Made by a program: the position numbers and the translations under genes. DNA of 64,000 nucleotides from Oleiphilus messinensis (GTDB lineage: Bacteria > Pseudomonadota > Gammaproteobacteria > Pseudomonadales > Oleiphilaceae), in the NCBI RefSeq assembly GCF_002162375.1, contig NZ_CP021425.1, positions 4,543,001 to 4,607,000 on the forward strand. Reading direction: 5' to 3'. Position 1 is the first letter of the stretch, and every line of letters starts with the position of its first letter. The notes below the pieces were generated by a model. The model was not told the origin of the DNA. It saw nothing but the letters and a program-made list of their open reading frames with translations, and ran no database searches. This document shows positions 1-8,801 of this stretch, one piece after another.

Positions 1-807
1 ACTGTCAAGCCGGACAGCAAATACCGCGAGCTTGCCAGCACAACCGCTGGCCTCATGCAGTCTTCTGGGGTCGGCATTATAACGTGCCGGGGTATCACTC
101 TCCGTGTCACGAACCCACTGGGCATATTCCTGATCGGACGCCTGTTTCTGACTGATTCCAATTGCACTGTCAGGATAACGACGCGTCTGAAGTCGGGTTA
201 GAATTTCTTCCGGAGTATCGCCGAGATCAATATCAAGGTGATTGATCAGGTGAAGTTTCCCCTGGGCATCAATCTGGGCGTAAAGTGCCAGCTCTGTATA
301 TGCCGGGCCACGCTCGATCAGCGCGCCACCGGAATTGTTACAGACTCCGCCAACAATGGACGCTCCGATACAAGAAGAACCAATTACGGAATGAGGTACA
401 CGTTGATAGGGCTTTAACGCTTGTTCGAGGGAATACAGTGTCGCTCCGGAAAAGGCAATAAATTGATTAAAAGCCGGTAACACCTGAATGCTGTCGATAC
501 GGTTTGTGTTAATGACGACTGTGGACCGGTCACAGCCATCAGTGGGTGTGGAGCCGCCAGTCAAACCGGTGTTGGCGGCCTGCATGATAATATTCACTCC
601 GGCGCTGACACAGGCCTGCAAAACCTGCCATTGTTCCAACAGGGTACCGGGTTTTAGTACTGCCAGTGCCGGACCGGAACCCTCACGAAAACCTTTGCAA
701 TAGGCCGCCATCGCCCGCTCTCCGGTCAACACATTGCGCGAGCCCAATAGATCACGCAGAGTCTGGATCAGCTGCTGCTCATTTTGTTCTGATTTCGCTT
801 GCATCAT
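1..807 (-). CDS. dld: quinone-dependent D-lactate dehydrogenase, N-terminal part (runs off the left edge)
   Basis: The minus-strand frame is open from an ATG at 805-807 (a second ATG directly follows at 802-804) to the window edge, so only about 269 N-terminal residues are present. The translation begins MMQAKSEQNEQQLIQTLRDL. It contains ANTGLTGGSTP (FAD-binding PP-loop region) and the later Gly-rich stretch GASIVGGVCNNSGGALIERG, as in the FAD-binding-4 domain of E. coli-type Dld. The family enzyme oxidises D-lactate to pyruvate and passes electrons to quinone at the inner membrane face. The membrane-binding and C-terminal domains would lie outside the window. A block of 15-bp tandem repeats sits just upstream of the start. 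The assignment to Dld rather than another FAD-linked oxidase rests on recognition of the N-terminal sequence. Confidence 0.85.
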   Translation of the reverse strand, partial: MMQAKSEQNEQQLIQTLRDLLGSRNVLTGERAMAAYCKGFREGSGPALAVLKPGTLLEQWQVLQACVSAGVNIIMQAANTGLTGGSTPTDGCDRSTVVINTNRIDSIQVLPAFNQFIAFSGATLYSLEQALKPYQRVPHSVIGSSCIGASIVGGVCNNSGGALIERGPAYTELALYAQIDAQGKLHLINHLDIDLGDTPEEILTRLQTRRYPDSAIGISQKQASDQEYAQWVRDTESDTPARYNADPRRLHEASGCAGKLAVFAVRLDS

Positions 808-824
808 GATTCTCGCTGCTGATT

Positions 825-884
825 CCTGTAGTACACAACCCTGTAGTACACAACCCTGAAGAGTACAGTCCTGAAAAGTACAAT
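825..884. repeat. four 15-bp imperfect tandem repeats
   Basis: Units start at 825, 840, 855 and 870. The first two are identical (CCTGTAGTACACAAC) and the last two are diverged (CCTGAAGAGTACAGT, CCTGAAAAGTACAAT). The block lies between the dld start and the end of the ribbon-helix-helix gene, so it occupies the dld leader or promoter. Similar blocks occur at 1980 and 6090, and an in-gene block at 53923. Confidence 0.9.
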
Positions 885-886
885 CA

Positions 887-1276
887 TTACTGGCAGGATG
901 AGCTGCGTGCCCGATGATGCTGCCGCAGCAAGGTTTTATCCGCTTCCTGCTGCAACAATTCCGGGGCATCCACGCCTGCCAGTGCTTGCTGATCATTTCG
1001 GTGCAACAAATTATCGGCCATCAAAGAAAGATACCGTGCACAACAGACTCTCAGGAAGGAGGTGAAATTGCCCACATCATGATCTGCATCCAGTGATTCC
1101 AGATACAACTTGGTAATCATTTGATTTACCGTCATGCCATCTCGATGGGCAATTTCGTCCAACACTTCCCAGAAGAAGCACTCCAATCGAATAGACGTCA
1201 CCACACCGTCAATCCGGAGCGATTTGGTTTTACTGGCCCACAAGCGGGCATCCGCATTTACAAACAATTGACACAT
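887..1276 (-). CDS. ribbon-helix-helix domain protein
   Basis: A 129-residue protein starting MCQLFVNADARLW. The ATG at 1274-1276 is chosen because GAGG lies six bases upstream; the frame extends further upstream but without a convincing start. The core is TKSLRIDGVVTSIRLECFFW followed by a helix with EIAHRDGMTVNQMI. This is the pattern of the ribbon-helix-helix (RHH_4-like) domain: a short strand with Arg, a helix, then a turn and second helix. Such small proteins are usually dimeric DNA-binding regulators. The C-terminus is a Gln/Leu/His-rich tail. It lies on the same strand between the DJ-1-family gene and dld, so it could regulate dld, but that is only inference from position. Confidence 0.7.
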   Translation of the reverse strand: MCQLFVNADARLWASKTKSLRIDGVVTSIRLECFFWEVLDEIAHRDGMTVNQMITKLYLESLDADHDVGNFTSFLRVCCARYLSLMADNLLHRNDQQALAGVDAPELLQQEADKTLLRQHHRARSSSCQ

Positions 1277-1341
1277 GGGTGACCTCGATGACCTTGACCT
1301 CGATAACATTGATTCCTGGCGTGACTTACACCGTAACGGGA

Positions 1342-1902
1342 TTACTGCAACAACACATGTAACTGTCGCAACATGGCAGGATGAGCAGGCCACGCGGGCG
1401 CAGTAACAAACTGGCCATCAGTGATCGCCTGATCCATCGAGAGAGATTGGTATTTGCCTCCGGCAAGGCGAACTTCCGGCTCACAGGCGGGATAGGCAGA
1501 AATGTTCTTGCCTTCAATCACTTCTGCTGCGGTCAGCACTTGCACGCCATGACAAATGGCAGCCACGGGCTTGCCACTACTAACAAAGGTTTGCACCAGC
1601 GCAATGACTTCATTATCCAGACGTAAATATTCCGGTGCCCGACCACCGGGCAGGTACAAGGCATCGTAGTCATCAGCGGAAACGCTGCTGAAATTCGCGT
1701 TCAAGGTGAAATTGTGGCCGCGCTTTTCCGTGTAGGTCTGATCCCCTTCGAAGTCATGAATCGAGGTGGCAATGGTATCGCCCGCTACTTTTCCCGGACA
1801 GACTGCATCAACCTCATGCCCCATCGCGATAAGCGCCTGAAAAGGCACCATATTTTCATAATCTTCAACAAAATCGCCGGTAATCATCAAAATCCTGGCC
1901 AT
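1342..1902 (-). CDS. DJ-1/PfpI family protein
   Basis: A 186-residue protein beginning MARILMITGDFVEDYE. The start at 1902 is supported by a strong AGGAGG eight bases upstream; the open frame continues 16 codons further but lacks a ribosome site. The nucleophile elbow AAICHGVQVL places the conserved Cys at residue 117. YLPGGRAPEYLR (about 83-94) and the acidic residue near Glu13 match the DJ-1/PfpI fold. Family members act as glyoxalases/deglycases, amidases or chaperone-like proteases, and the sequence alone does not decide which. The length is typical. It is followed on the same strand by the ribbon-helix-helix gene after 65 bases. Confidence 0.85.
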   Translation of the reverse strand: MARILMITGDFVEDYENMVPFQALIAMGHEVDAVCPGKVAGDTIATSIHDFEGDQTYTEKRGHNFTLNANFSSVSADDYDALYLPGGRAPEYLRLDNEVIALVQTFVSSGKPVAAICHGVQVLTAAEVIEGKNISAYPACEPEVRLAGGKYQSLSMDQAITDGQFVTAPAWPAHPAMLRQLHVLLQ

Positions 1903-1979
1903 GTGACCCCCTCCTGTATGGATTAAAAGAATGCCTAAATAAAGTAGCACGAAATTTAATCTCGAAGGTCACATCATAG

Positions 1980-2031
1980 TACTACACCTGTCCGTACTTC
2001 ACCTATCCGTACTTCACCTATCCGTACTGCA
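1980..2031. repeat. 15-bp imperfect tandem repeats
   Basis: Units at 1980, 1995 and 2010 plus a partial copy at 2025. The second and third are identical (TACTTCACCTATCCG). The block sits between the alpha/beta hydrolase end (2068) and the DJ-1 start (1902). It resembles the blocks at 825 and 6090 in unit length and placement. Confidence 0.9.
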
Positions 2032-2067
2032 ATCGCAGTCGCAAACAGCATAGAACTGCAGAGGATC

Positions 2068-3039
2068 TCACTCCTCGGGACGCAGAAATTCAATAAGTGC
2101 ACGACCAACCAATTCAGGGTGCTCCCAGTGGGGTAAGTGGCCCGATTTGGGGATAGGCCTGAAATCAATTTTCGCCCGCTGTCCAGGTTTTGATGCATAG
2201 TCGGTTATAACGGTGTGATCAGAATAAGGCAGGGTCTGGTCATTTTCGCCCCAGATAAGTTGCACTGGTTTTTGTAGATCCAGCATGGTAAAATATTGGG
2301 CTGAAAAGTCCTGGCCTCGTAACTGCCGTGCAGTGTTCAATATGGCGTGAGTGTATCCGGCGTATTGCGTCTGGGGATTCAGCCGACGCTCCCAATCCGG
2401 GAAGGTTGAGGGATCATATACCGCTTTGGAGACCCCTTTGCGCAGGGTTGGAACCATTAAAACATCAGCCAACCAGTCGCCTAACACGGGTACCATCAAG
2501 GGAAGGAGTTCAGGTCGATCCGGCGTTCTAATCAGGGGCGCTATCAAGCTCAGTCGCTCTACCTTTTCAGGGTACCGGTTGGTGAAATGGGTCACCACTG
2601 CGCCTCCCATCGACAACCCGACCAACTGCACCGTTTTTTCAATCTTCAATGCCTGCAGTAAAGCATGCAATTGCGCAACATAATCGTCCATCACATACTC
2701 CAGGTCAGGTCGATCTGAAAACCCTCGCCCAAACAAATCAAAACGAAGCACCCTGAACCCATTCGCTTTCAGCGTATTAAAAGTGGGCTCCCACACATAG
2801 GAAGGTACGGAGAAACCATGAACCAAAACGATAACAGGCCCGGTTCCGTTGGCTGAGAATTCGTAATGCACCACACCCTGAGGGATACTGATGTAGTCGC
2901 CCCCGATATTCTCTCGCTGACTTTGATCCAGAGTCAGTGCTTCATGATCCCGGGTCGCATGAGCAATAGCAAAAACCAGGCAAATTAGAGCAATAATGCC
3001 TGACCCAAAAAGACTCAGTCGCTTAATTGATTTCATCAT
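2068..3039 (-). CDS. alpha/beta hydrolase with N-terminal membrane anchor
   Basis: A 323-residue protein. An N-terminal hydrophobic segment (about 8-27) could be an anchor or signal sequence. The hydrolase core shows the oxyanion region VLVHGF (71-76) and the nucleophile elbow GLSMGG with Ser143. An acidic residue follows in IWGENDQTLP (about 266) and the catalytic His lies in SGHLPHWEHPE (about 302). Together these form a complete Ser-Asp-His triad. The ATG (3037-3039) shares one base with the TAA of the upstream LysR gene (TAATG), with AAGG just before it, so translation is probably coupled. The operon with a lactonase-like enzyme suggests processing of a lactone or ester compound, but the substrate is unknown. 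Confidence 0.85.
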   Translation of the reverse strand: MMKSIKRLSLFGSGIIALICLVFAIAHATRDHEALTLDQSQRENIGGDYISIPQGVVHYEFSANGTGPVIVLVHGFSVPSYVWEPTFNTLKANGFRVLRFDLFGRGFSDRPDLEYVMDDYVAQLHALLQALKIEKTVQLVGLSMGGAVVTHFTNRYPEKVERLSLIAPLIRTPDRPELLPLMVPVLGDWLADVLMVPTLRKGVSKAVYDPSTFPDWERRLNPQTQYAGYTHAILNTARQLRGQDFSAQYFTMLDLQKPVQLIWGENDQTLPYSDHTVITDYASKPGQRAKIDFRPIPKSGHLPHWEHPELVGRALIEFLRPEE

Positions 3040-3941
3040 TATCCTTCAATGGGGTGTAGTTGGTTTTTCAGCTCATCCAAAAGTTGACGGTAGCTGTTAA
3101 CCGCCAGTTTCTGATAATCCATTGCTACTCCAATACGACGCTTCAGACTTTCGCCCGGTAACCAGTGATCAATCGTATGGCTTACAAAACGACGCGAGCT
3201 ATCGACCGGATCAGGCAACGGAAGAATGGCACTGCCAATACCCTGCTCAACCAACATCAGAGCCCATTCTTCATTATCTACTTCTGCGACGATATCAACT
3301 TCGATCTTCAAACTCAGCAGAAACGCTTTCAGCTCTTCATTGCGCTCGCAGAACGTGCGGGCGATCAAGCGCTGCCCTTTCAAATCAGTGAACTTAATGC
3401 GGGATTGATAGGCCAAAGCATGATCCTGAGGCACAATTAATTGATAACGCTCCGACCAGAGCGGAACGAATACGTCTTCCGGTTGAGTGTCTGATTCGGG
3501 CAGCAAGCGAAAATCAGCTGATCTAGCTTCGATCTGATTTTCTTTCAACGCATTTGCAGACCCATTTGCCCGGAGGATGTGAATCGACCGGTTCGGAATT
3601 CGTCCCCGAATCACAGTCAACACCCTTCCCAAGTAATGGAACGCGATCGAAGGCGCTACCGATATCGTGAGTGCAGCACCCTGTCCTTCGTCTGTAAAGC
3701 TGTTTTTTATCGACTGTGCATGCTGCACAAGCCCTAAAGCTTGCTGGTACAGTGACTGACCCGCCGGGGTTGGAGTCACACCTTTCTTACCCCGGATCAG
3801 AAGCTGAGCGCCCAATGAATCCTCCAGCTTTGCCAGCGCCATGGATATGGAAGGCTGGGCAATATAAAGGCGCTGGGCCGCAGCGCTGATACTGCCCTCT
3901 TCAACCGTGGCGATGAAATACTTTAACGCTTTCAAATCCAT
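3039..3941 (-). CDS. LysR-family transcriptional regulator
   Basis: A 300-residue protein with the usual LysR layout. The N-terminal winged helix-turn-helix (about 1-60) includes ISAAAQRLYIAQPSISMALA, followed by a linker helix. A periplasmic-binding-protein-like effector domain (about 90-290) follows. It lies 34 bases downstream of the lactonase-like gene and overlaps the hydrolase start by one base. It therefore sits inside the operon it may control, a common arrangement, although LysR genes are more often divergent. The effector is not predictable. Confidence 0.9.
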   Translation of the reverse strand: MDLKALKYFIATVEEGSISAAAQRLYIAQPSISMALAKLEDSLGAQLLIRGKKGVTPTPAGQSLYQQALGLVQHAQSIKNSFTDEGQGAALTISVAPSIAFHYLGRVLTVIRGRIPNRSIHILRANGSANALKENQIEARSADFRLLPESDTQPEDVFVPLWSERYQLIVPQDHALAYQSRIKFTDLKGQRLIARTFCERNEELKAFLLSLKIEVDIVAEVDNEEWALMLVEQGIGSAILPLPDPVDSSRRFVSHTIDHWLPGESLKRRIGVAMDYQKLAVNSYRQLLDELKNQLHPIEG

Positions 3942-3975
3942 TCAGGTACTCCCCTGCAAATCGCTAGAACTGGAA

Positions 3976-4893
3976 TTAGAATTCGAATTCAGGATAGCGA
4001 GGTAACTTGGCCATTACAATTTCGTCGTGGGCGGGAACAATTGTTACACGGTCATCGCGCACCTTTAGATCATGGATGTTTTCGATTTGCGAGCTATTTT
4101 GCGCTTCATTGTAATCAATTTTAACCATCCAGTTTAAAAATCCGGGGCGTGAGGCATTATCCTCAACCCCCTTCAAGGTCCAAGTGGTATCACCGATAAA
4201 AAAGTAGCGCTTGCCGGAACTGACCGTCAGAAAAATTCCGACCTGACCCGCAGAGTGACCGGAGAGGTCAACTAAAACAATACTGCCATCACCATAAATA
4301 TCCAGACTCTTGGCAAATCCTGCGTACGGCTGGTCCGACATTTCAAAGAAATGCCAGGCTATCCTGGAACTGGCAAATTGAGAGGGTAAATGGGCGGGTG
4401 GCTTGCCATGAGTGGCTTCTTCATACTCGCGTTCCTGCACCCAGACCGGAATATCAGGAAAATCTTCGAGACCACTGGCGTGATCCCAGTGCAAATGAGT
4501 CGGTACGATCCGGTTCAACCGGGTCCAATCATATTCATTATCTTTAAACTGAGTCGCCGCAGGGTACAATTCCTCGTATTTGAATAGCTGGCTGTCGAGA
4601 AAACCATTATCTTCAAACTGCTTATCAATATTGATACCCAAACCGGTATCGATCATGACGTCTCCGTTTGGATGTTGAATCAATACGGCCGTCTGCACCA
4701 ACTGGCGCCGGGTCCACCAGGAGCCTGAGGAGACGACCATTGCTTCCTGGGCACCTGCTGATTTGGCCGTATGAATGACCGAAAAACCAATTGTCTCGGC
4801 GTTCCCGGAAGGTGACAATGAGCGCTCATCCGCCTGCGAATTAAAAACGCTGACGGCAAACACAAACGGCAGAATAAGACGGGGTAGTTTCAT
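3976..4893 (-). CDS. secreted metallo-beta-lactamase-fold hydrolase, N-acyl-homoserine-lactonase-like
   Basis: A 305-residue protein with an N-terminal signal peptide (hydrophobic core about 5-19, likely cut after SQA, residue 21). The zinc motif HLHWDH occupies residues 133-138 (HxHxDH). Further ligands lie in the later GHSAGQVG, GDTTW and PAHDE segments. The overall order resembles AHL lactonases of the AttM/AiiA type. Such enzymes open the lactone ring of acyl-homoserine signals, but many MBL hydrolases share these motifs and the substrate is inferred. Export is unusual for AiiA-type enzymes and fits degradation of external lactones. First gene of an operon with LysR and an alpha/beta hydrolase. 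Its upstream region is AT-rich and has an 18-bp palindrome. Confidence 0.75.
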   Translation of the reverse strand: MKLPRLILPFVFAVSVFNSQADERSLSPSGNAETIGFSVIHTAKSAGAQEAMVVSSGSWWTRRQLVQTAVLIQHPNGDVMIDTGLGINIDKQFEDNGFLDSQLFKYEELYPAATQFKDNEYDWTRLNRIVPTHLHWDHASGLEDFPDIPVWVQEREYEEATHGKPPAHLPSQFASSRIAWHFFEMSDQPYAGFAKSLDIYGDGSIVLVDLSGHSAGQVGIFLTVSSGKRYFFIGDTTWTLKGVEDNASRPGFLNWMVKIDYNEAQNSSQIENIHDLKVRDDRVTIVPAHDEIVMAKLPRYPEFEF

Positions 4894-5009
4894 AACGACT
4901 CCAATAAGTATAACGACTGAAGGAAGCGATCCAGATTGGATCCGTTAAAAGCCAGTCTAATGAAGTCTTTATTATAAATATAATATTGATTTTTTATTTA
5001 TATACAACA

Positions 5010-5027
5010 TTTTATCTATAGATAAAA
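5010..5027. promoter_or_regulatory. perfect 18-bp palindrome in AT-rich leader
   Basis: TTTTATCTATAGATAAAA is a perfect inverted repeat in a strongly AT-rich stretch (about 4960-5032). It lies upstream of the lactonase-like gene (start 4893) and just past the end of the HD-GYP gene (5056). It could be an operator for the operon's LysR protein or part of a terminator. No T-tract follows a GC-rich stem, so an operator is the better guess. Confidence 0.4.
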
Positions 5028-5055
5028 ATACGCAAAAATGGCGGATTACTTCTAC

Positions 5056-6075
5056 TCAGGCGTATAGATCCTCTTTGTTCGCACACTCCCCCCATCGCTC
5101 TTTAATGTTCATTACTTCCGGCAAGATAGCAACAAACAAGGGAACCAGGTCAGGGTCGAGATGAACACCGCGCTGATCATTCAGGTATTTCAAGGCATCC
5201 TCGACTGACCAGGCATGTTTGTAGGGACGCTCGGTTGTAAGCGCATCAAACACATCGGCAATCGCTACCACTCGGGCAACTCTCGGTATGTCGTAACCGG
5301 ATAAGCCGTTTGGATACCCCGTACCATCCCACTTTTCATGATGATTTAAGGCAATATCATGGGCCATCATCAATAATCTGGACCGATGTTTGCCAATAAT
5401 CTGGGCACCGATTAGCGGATGCTGCTTCATGATTTCCCACTCATCGGAATCCAGCTTTCCAGGCTTCAATAAAATTCGATCCGGTATCCCTATTTTGCCA
5501 ACATCATGCATGGGTGATGCATGCAATATCAATTCGGCTTCATTTTCTGAAAATCCGGCTTTGACAGCCAGTAGACGGGAAAAATGACTCATCCTGATGA
5601 CGTGTAACCCGGTCTCATTGTCTTTGTATTCCGCCGCACGGCCCAATCTGCGAATCACTTCAAGGCGAGTCTGCTCAACCTCTTTAACGCTTACCAAAGA
5701 CAAATGGGTTTTAACCCGGGCTTTAACAACAGCGCCATTAATTGGTTTGGTAATGTAGTCAACGCCTCCGATCTGAAGCCCGTATGACTCATCGGAAGAC
5801 TCCGCCATCGCTGTGACAAAAATGACCGGAATATGGCTGAACTCTACACGCTCTTTCATCTTGATGCAGGTTTCAAATCCATCCATTTTGGGCATCATCA
5901 CGTCCATTAAAACCAGATCGGGCACATGCTGATCAACCAACTCCAAGGCCTTTTCACCGTCTTTGGCAAAATAGAGCTGATAATCGTCCTGCAAGATCTG
6001 CATCATCACCCGAAGGTTATCCGGCTCATCATCAACAATGAGTATCTTGGCAGCCCCTGGAATTGAATCATTCAT
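5056..6075 (-). CDS. response regulator with HD-GYP domain (cyclic-di-GMP phosphodiesterase)
   Basis: A 339-residue protein. The receiver domain (about 8-125) has the phospho-acceptor Asp58 in LVLMDVMMPKMDG and the conserved Lys110 in ITKPI. An HD-GYP domain (about 140-330) follows, with His190-Asp191 in MHDVGKIGIPD and the signature HHEKWDGTGYP (245-255). All hallmark residues are intact, so it should hydrolyse cyclic-di-GMP, as RpfG-type proteins do. It is the last gene of a run with a TonB receptor, a YfiR-like protein and a hybrid kinase, and is separated from the kinase by a 143-base gap filled mostly by 16-bp tandem repeats. The kinase is its likely phospho-donor (inference). Confidence 0.93.
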   Translation of the reverse strand: MNDSIPGAAKILIVDDEPDNLRVMMQILQDDYQLYFAKDGEKALELVDQHVPDLVLMDVMMPKMDGFETCIKMKERVEFSHIPVIFVTAMAESSDESYGLQIGGVDYITKPINGAVVKARVKTHLSLVSVKEVEQTRLEVIRRLGRAAEYKDNETGLHVIRMSHFSRLLAVKAGFSENEAELILHASPMHDVGKIGIPDRILLKPGKLDSDEWEIMKQHPLIGAQIIGKHRSRLLMMAHDIALNHHEKWDGTGYPNGLSGYDIPRVARVVAIADVFDALTTERPYKHAWSVEDALKYLNDQRGVHLDPDLVPLFVAILPEVMNIKERWGECANKEDLYA

Positions 6076-6089
6076 TTCGCATCTCCTTC

Positions 6090-6189
6090 GACTCGTACTC
6101 TTTAGACTCGTACCTCGTTAGACTCACACCGCTTTCGACTCACACCTTTTTGGACTCACAACCTTTTGGACTCACAACCTTTTGGACTA
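6090..6189. repeat. six 15-16 bp imperfect tandem repeats
   Basis: Units begin with GACTC at 6090, 6105, 6121, 6137, 6153 and 6169, with a partial copy at 6185. The last two full copies are identical (GACTCACAACCTTTTG), and copies diverge progressively toward 6090. The block fills the gap between the hybrid kinase end and the HD-GYP start, that is, the 5' leader of the response regulator gene. Confidence 0.92.
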
Positions 6190-6218
6190 CGGGAGAATTC
6201 TTCAATGACCATACGGCA

Positions 6219-8801
6219 TTAATGCGGCAAGGACATTGATGCCTCCTGTAAAGCCTTTCGGGCTTTCTCAAAATCAAAGTCGTTGATATTTTTAACGACT
6301 TTATTCACCTGTGTTTCATTCACACCAGCCGCTGAGAGCAATTTGGCAGTTTGCTCGACCAGTTCAGCATCAAACTGGGACAATCCTAGTTTTTGATCCA
6401 ATTCTTGAACATGCTCTCGAACCAGAGAAACATCAACCTCTAAAGCAAGAGAGATCTGAGGCGGTGGATGCACCTCAAGTAATGCGTCGCAGGCATGAAT
6501 GCATCGTTGAACAGCTTTGTTGGCGACTGTGAATCCGGTCTTATAATCCGTATCCTCGGCCTTGAGTTCGATATTAAAGTGGTGCAGAGCCTGGTAACAG
6601 TCCTCCAAAGCCAAATTGCCGGCCACGCCCTTGAGTGCATGTAAAATTTTCCGGACCTCATTCAGGTCTTCATTCTCCAACGCTCGTTTGACGGCACTCA
6701 TATCCGGCCCCAAACGGTCAATAAAGCTTTGCAGGCTGCGCAGGAAAACTTCTTTTTTCCGCCAGTTTGACTGTGCTTTACGAACATTGAATGGTGCGAC
6801 TTCAATATCACTGAACCAGGCTTTCTCAGGGGATTTATCAGCACCCGGTGGCTCAATTGCTGCGGATTTACCGGACATCAACGCTGACATTTCCTTGAAA
6901 AGTTCATCAATGACAACGGGTTTACCCACGAAACCATTCATGCCAGCGGCGCGGCAGGCCATCCTGTTTTCTTCCATGACACTGGCGGTAAGTGCCAAAA
7001 TCGGCACTTTCTGTCCTCGGGTCTGTTTGCGGAGTTCCCGCGCAGCTGTCAAGCCATCCATGACCGGCATCTGTACATCCATGAGCACCATATCAAACTC
7101 AGCCCCGGCAAATTTTTCCAGTGCCTGCTGACCATTCCAGACATGGGTCACCTGATGACCCACTTCCTCCAATCGAATCCGGATCAGTTCTGCATTTTCC
7201 GCCACATCCTCTGCCAACAAAATCCGCAACCCCTGAACCGGGCTACTGGCAATGCGTTTAGCAACTGAAGCCTCCGGTTGTTGATCTGTTTCAACCAAAG
7301 GAATTTCACAATGGAATGTACTGCCCACGCCCAATTCGCTCTCGACCCAGATTTCACCATCCATCAAACCGACCAGTTGCTTGGAAATTGTCGTCCCCAG
7401 ACCTGATCCACCGTGGGTTCGACTTATCGATGTGTCCGCTTGGGCAAAATTGGCGAAAATAACCCCGAGCTTGTCTTTGGGGATACCGATCCCGGTATCG
7501 CGAATCGCAAAATGCACATGATTGTCCGCCGCCGGTTTAACGGTAATCACAACCGCGCCACTCTCTGTAAACTTGATCGCATTGCCTACCAGATTTACCA
7601 ATATCTGGTTCAATCGAAGCGGGTCACCAAGATAGTTTTCGGACAACCCATCGGAAATTTTCAAGGAGAGCAGCAAGCCCTTCTCCCGTGCATTGACTTC
7701 GAAGGTTTTCACCACATCACCCAATAGTGACTGCAAACGGAATGGAATATGCTCCAGAACGAGTTTTCCCTGTTCCATTTTCGCGACATCGAGGATATCG
7801 TTGAGGAGCCGATGGAGTAATTTGGCCGAGCGACGCACTGTGTCAAGGTGACTACGCTGTTGATCGGTCACATCCATATCAAGCAACACATCTACAAATC
7901 CGATAATGGCATTCATTGGTGTGCGAATTTCATGGCTCATATTAGCCAGAAACCGACTTTTAGCCTCACTCGCGGCTTCAGCCCTGTTGCGCATATTGAT
8001 CAGATCTTTTTCGACCTTTTCACGTTCTACTATTTCGTTCTGCAAACGACGGTTAAACGACAATATATGCTTCTGTTGCGAGAGCTCGTTGATCATGCTG
8101 TTTAAGCTGTCCACCAGCATACCCACCTCATCCCCACTGCGTTTACTGATTCGCAGACTGAAATCCTTATTACGGGAAACCTTCAAGGCCCAGTCAGAAA
8201 GATCTTTCAGAGGGTGGGTAACATTAACCTTGAGCCACCATGACAGCGCCAATGTAACAAGCAACAGGAACACAAACAGCACAATAAACAACTTGATCAG
8301 ACCAAACTGAATATCATTCCATTCATTTAGATTGGTTTTAACAATGAGTGAGCCCAGAACTTGTTCACCCACGGCAATGGGTGCAGTCGCAACGTAGTAA
8401 TTCACATCCGGCCATTGCAACTGACTGGCCTGAACGGCTTCAAGGGTGGGCAGATTCTGATCGGTGGGATAGACCGCAAACAATTTACCGTTTTGATAAA
8501 TGGCCGCTTGTTCAATATGAGGGTTTTCATTCAGGGCCCCAAGCACTTTCGTGGCCGATTTGGGATCATTGAATGCGAGCGCCGCACGGCTATTGTCCGC
8601 CAAGACGTTCGCGAGTATTTGCAAGTCTTGTCTTGCCTTGTGATGGAAGTTATCGTGCACCAGCCAACTGACTGAGATAACGGTAACCACCAGCATTAAC
8701 AACGCCAGACCAAACAGGCTGAACTGTAGACGATAACGGATCGAAATCCGCTTCCACCAGACACAATCCACTTCCTGAGATTGTTCTTCGATTCCCGTCA
8801 T
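6219..8801 (-). CDS. hybrid sensor histidine kinase (CHASE8-like, HAMP, HisKA, HATPase, REC, Hpt)
   Basis: An 860-residue membrane kinase. Transmembrane helices at about 27-49 and 168-190 enclose a roughly 115-residue periplasmic sensor that resembles CHASE8. HAMP (about 188-243) is followed by HisKA with His290 in MSHEIRTPMNAIIGF. The ATPase domain has N, G1 and G2 boxes (GNAIKF, DTGIGIP, GGSGLGTTIS). The receiver has Asp575 (LMDVQMPVMDG), and a C-terminal Hpt domain has His721 in HALKGVAGNL. This is a full phosphorelay of the BarA type. Its start overlaps the end of the YfiR-like gene by four bases (ATGA), implying translational coupling. The YfiR-like protein is a likely periplasmic partner, and the next gene (HD-GYP) a likely output. 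Confidence 0.93.
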   Translation of the reverse strand: MTGIEEQSQEVDCVWWKRISIRYRLQFSLFGLALLMLVVTVISVSWLVHDNFHHKARQDLQILANVLADNSRAALAFNDPKSATKVLGALNENPHIEQAAIYQNGKLFAVYPTDQNLPTLEAVQASQLQWPDVNYYVATAPIAVGEQVLGSLIVKTNLNEWNDIQFGLIKLFIVLFVFLLLVTLALSWWLKVNVTHPLKDLSDWALKVSRNKDFSLRISKRSGDEVGMLVDSLNSMINELSQQKHILSFNRRLQNEIVEREKVEKDLINMRNRAEAASEAKSRFLANMSHEIRTPMNAIIGFVDVLLDMDVTDQQRSHLDTVRRSAKLLHRLLNDILDVAKMEQGKLVLEHIPFRLQSLLGDVVKTFEVNAREKGLLLSLKISDGLSENYLGDPLRLNQILVNLVGNAIKFTESGAVVITVKPAADNHVHFAIRDTGIGIPKDKLGVIFANFAQADTSISRTHGGSGLGTTISKQLVGLMDGEIWVESELGVGSTFHCEIPLVETDQQPEASVAKRIASSPVQGLRILLAEDVAENAELIRIRLEEVGHQVTHVWNGQQALEKFAGAEFDMVLMDVQMPVMDGLTAARELRKQTRGQKVPILALTASVMEENRMACRAAGMNGFVGKPVVIDELFKEMSALMSGKSAAIEPPGADKSPEKAWFSDIEVAPFNVRKAQSNWRKKEVFLRSLQSFIDRLGPDMSAVKRALENEDLNEVRKILHALKGVAGNLALEDCYQALHHFNIELKAEDTDYKTGFTVANKAVQRCIHACDALLEVHPPPQISLALEVDVSLVREHVQELDQKLGLSQFDAELVEQTAKLLSAAGVNETQVNKVVKNINDFDFEKARKALQEASMSLPH

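Noticed and set aside
825-6189. Short repeats as a CRISPR array
   Set aside because: Units are contiguous without spacers, only 15-16 bp long, and no cas gene is present.
8348-8675. Plus-strand frames opposite the hybrid kinase
   Set aside because: They are shadows of the kinase sensor region with no ribosome site.
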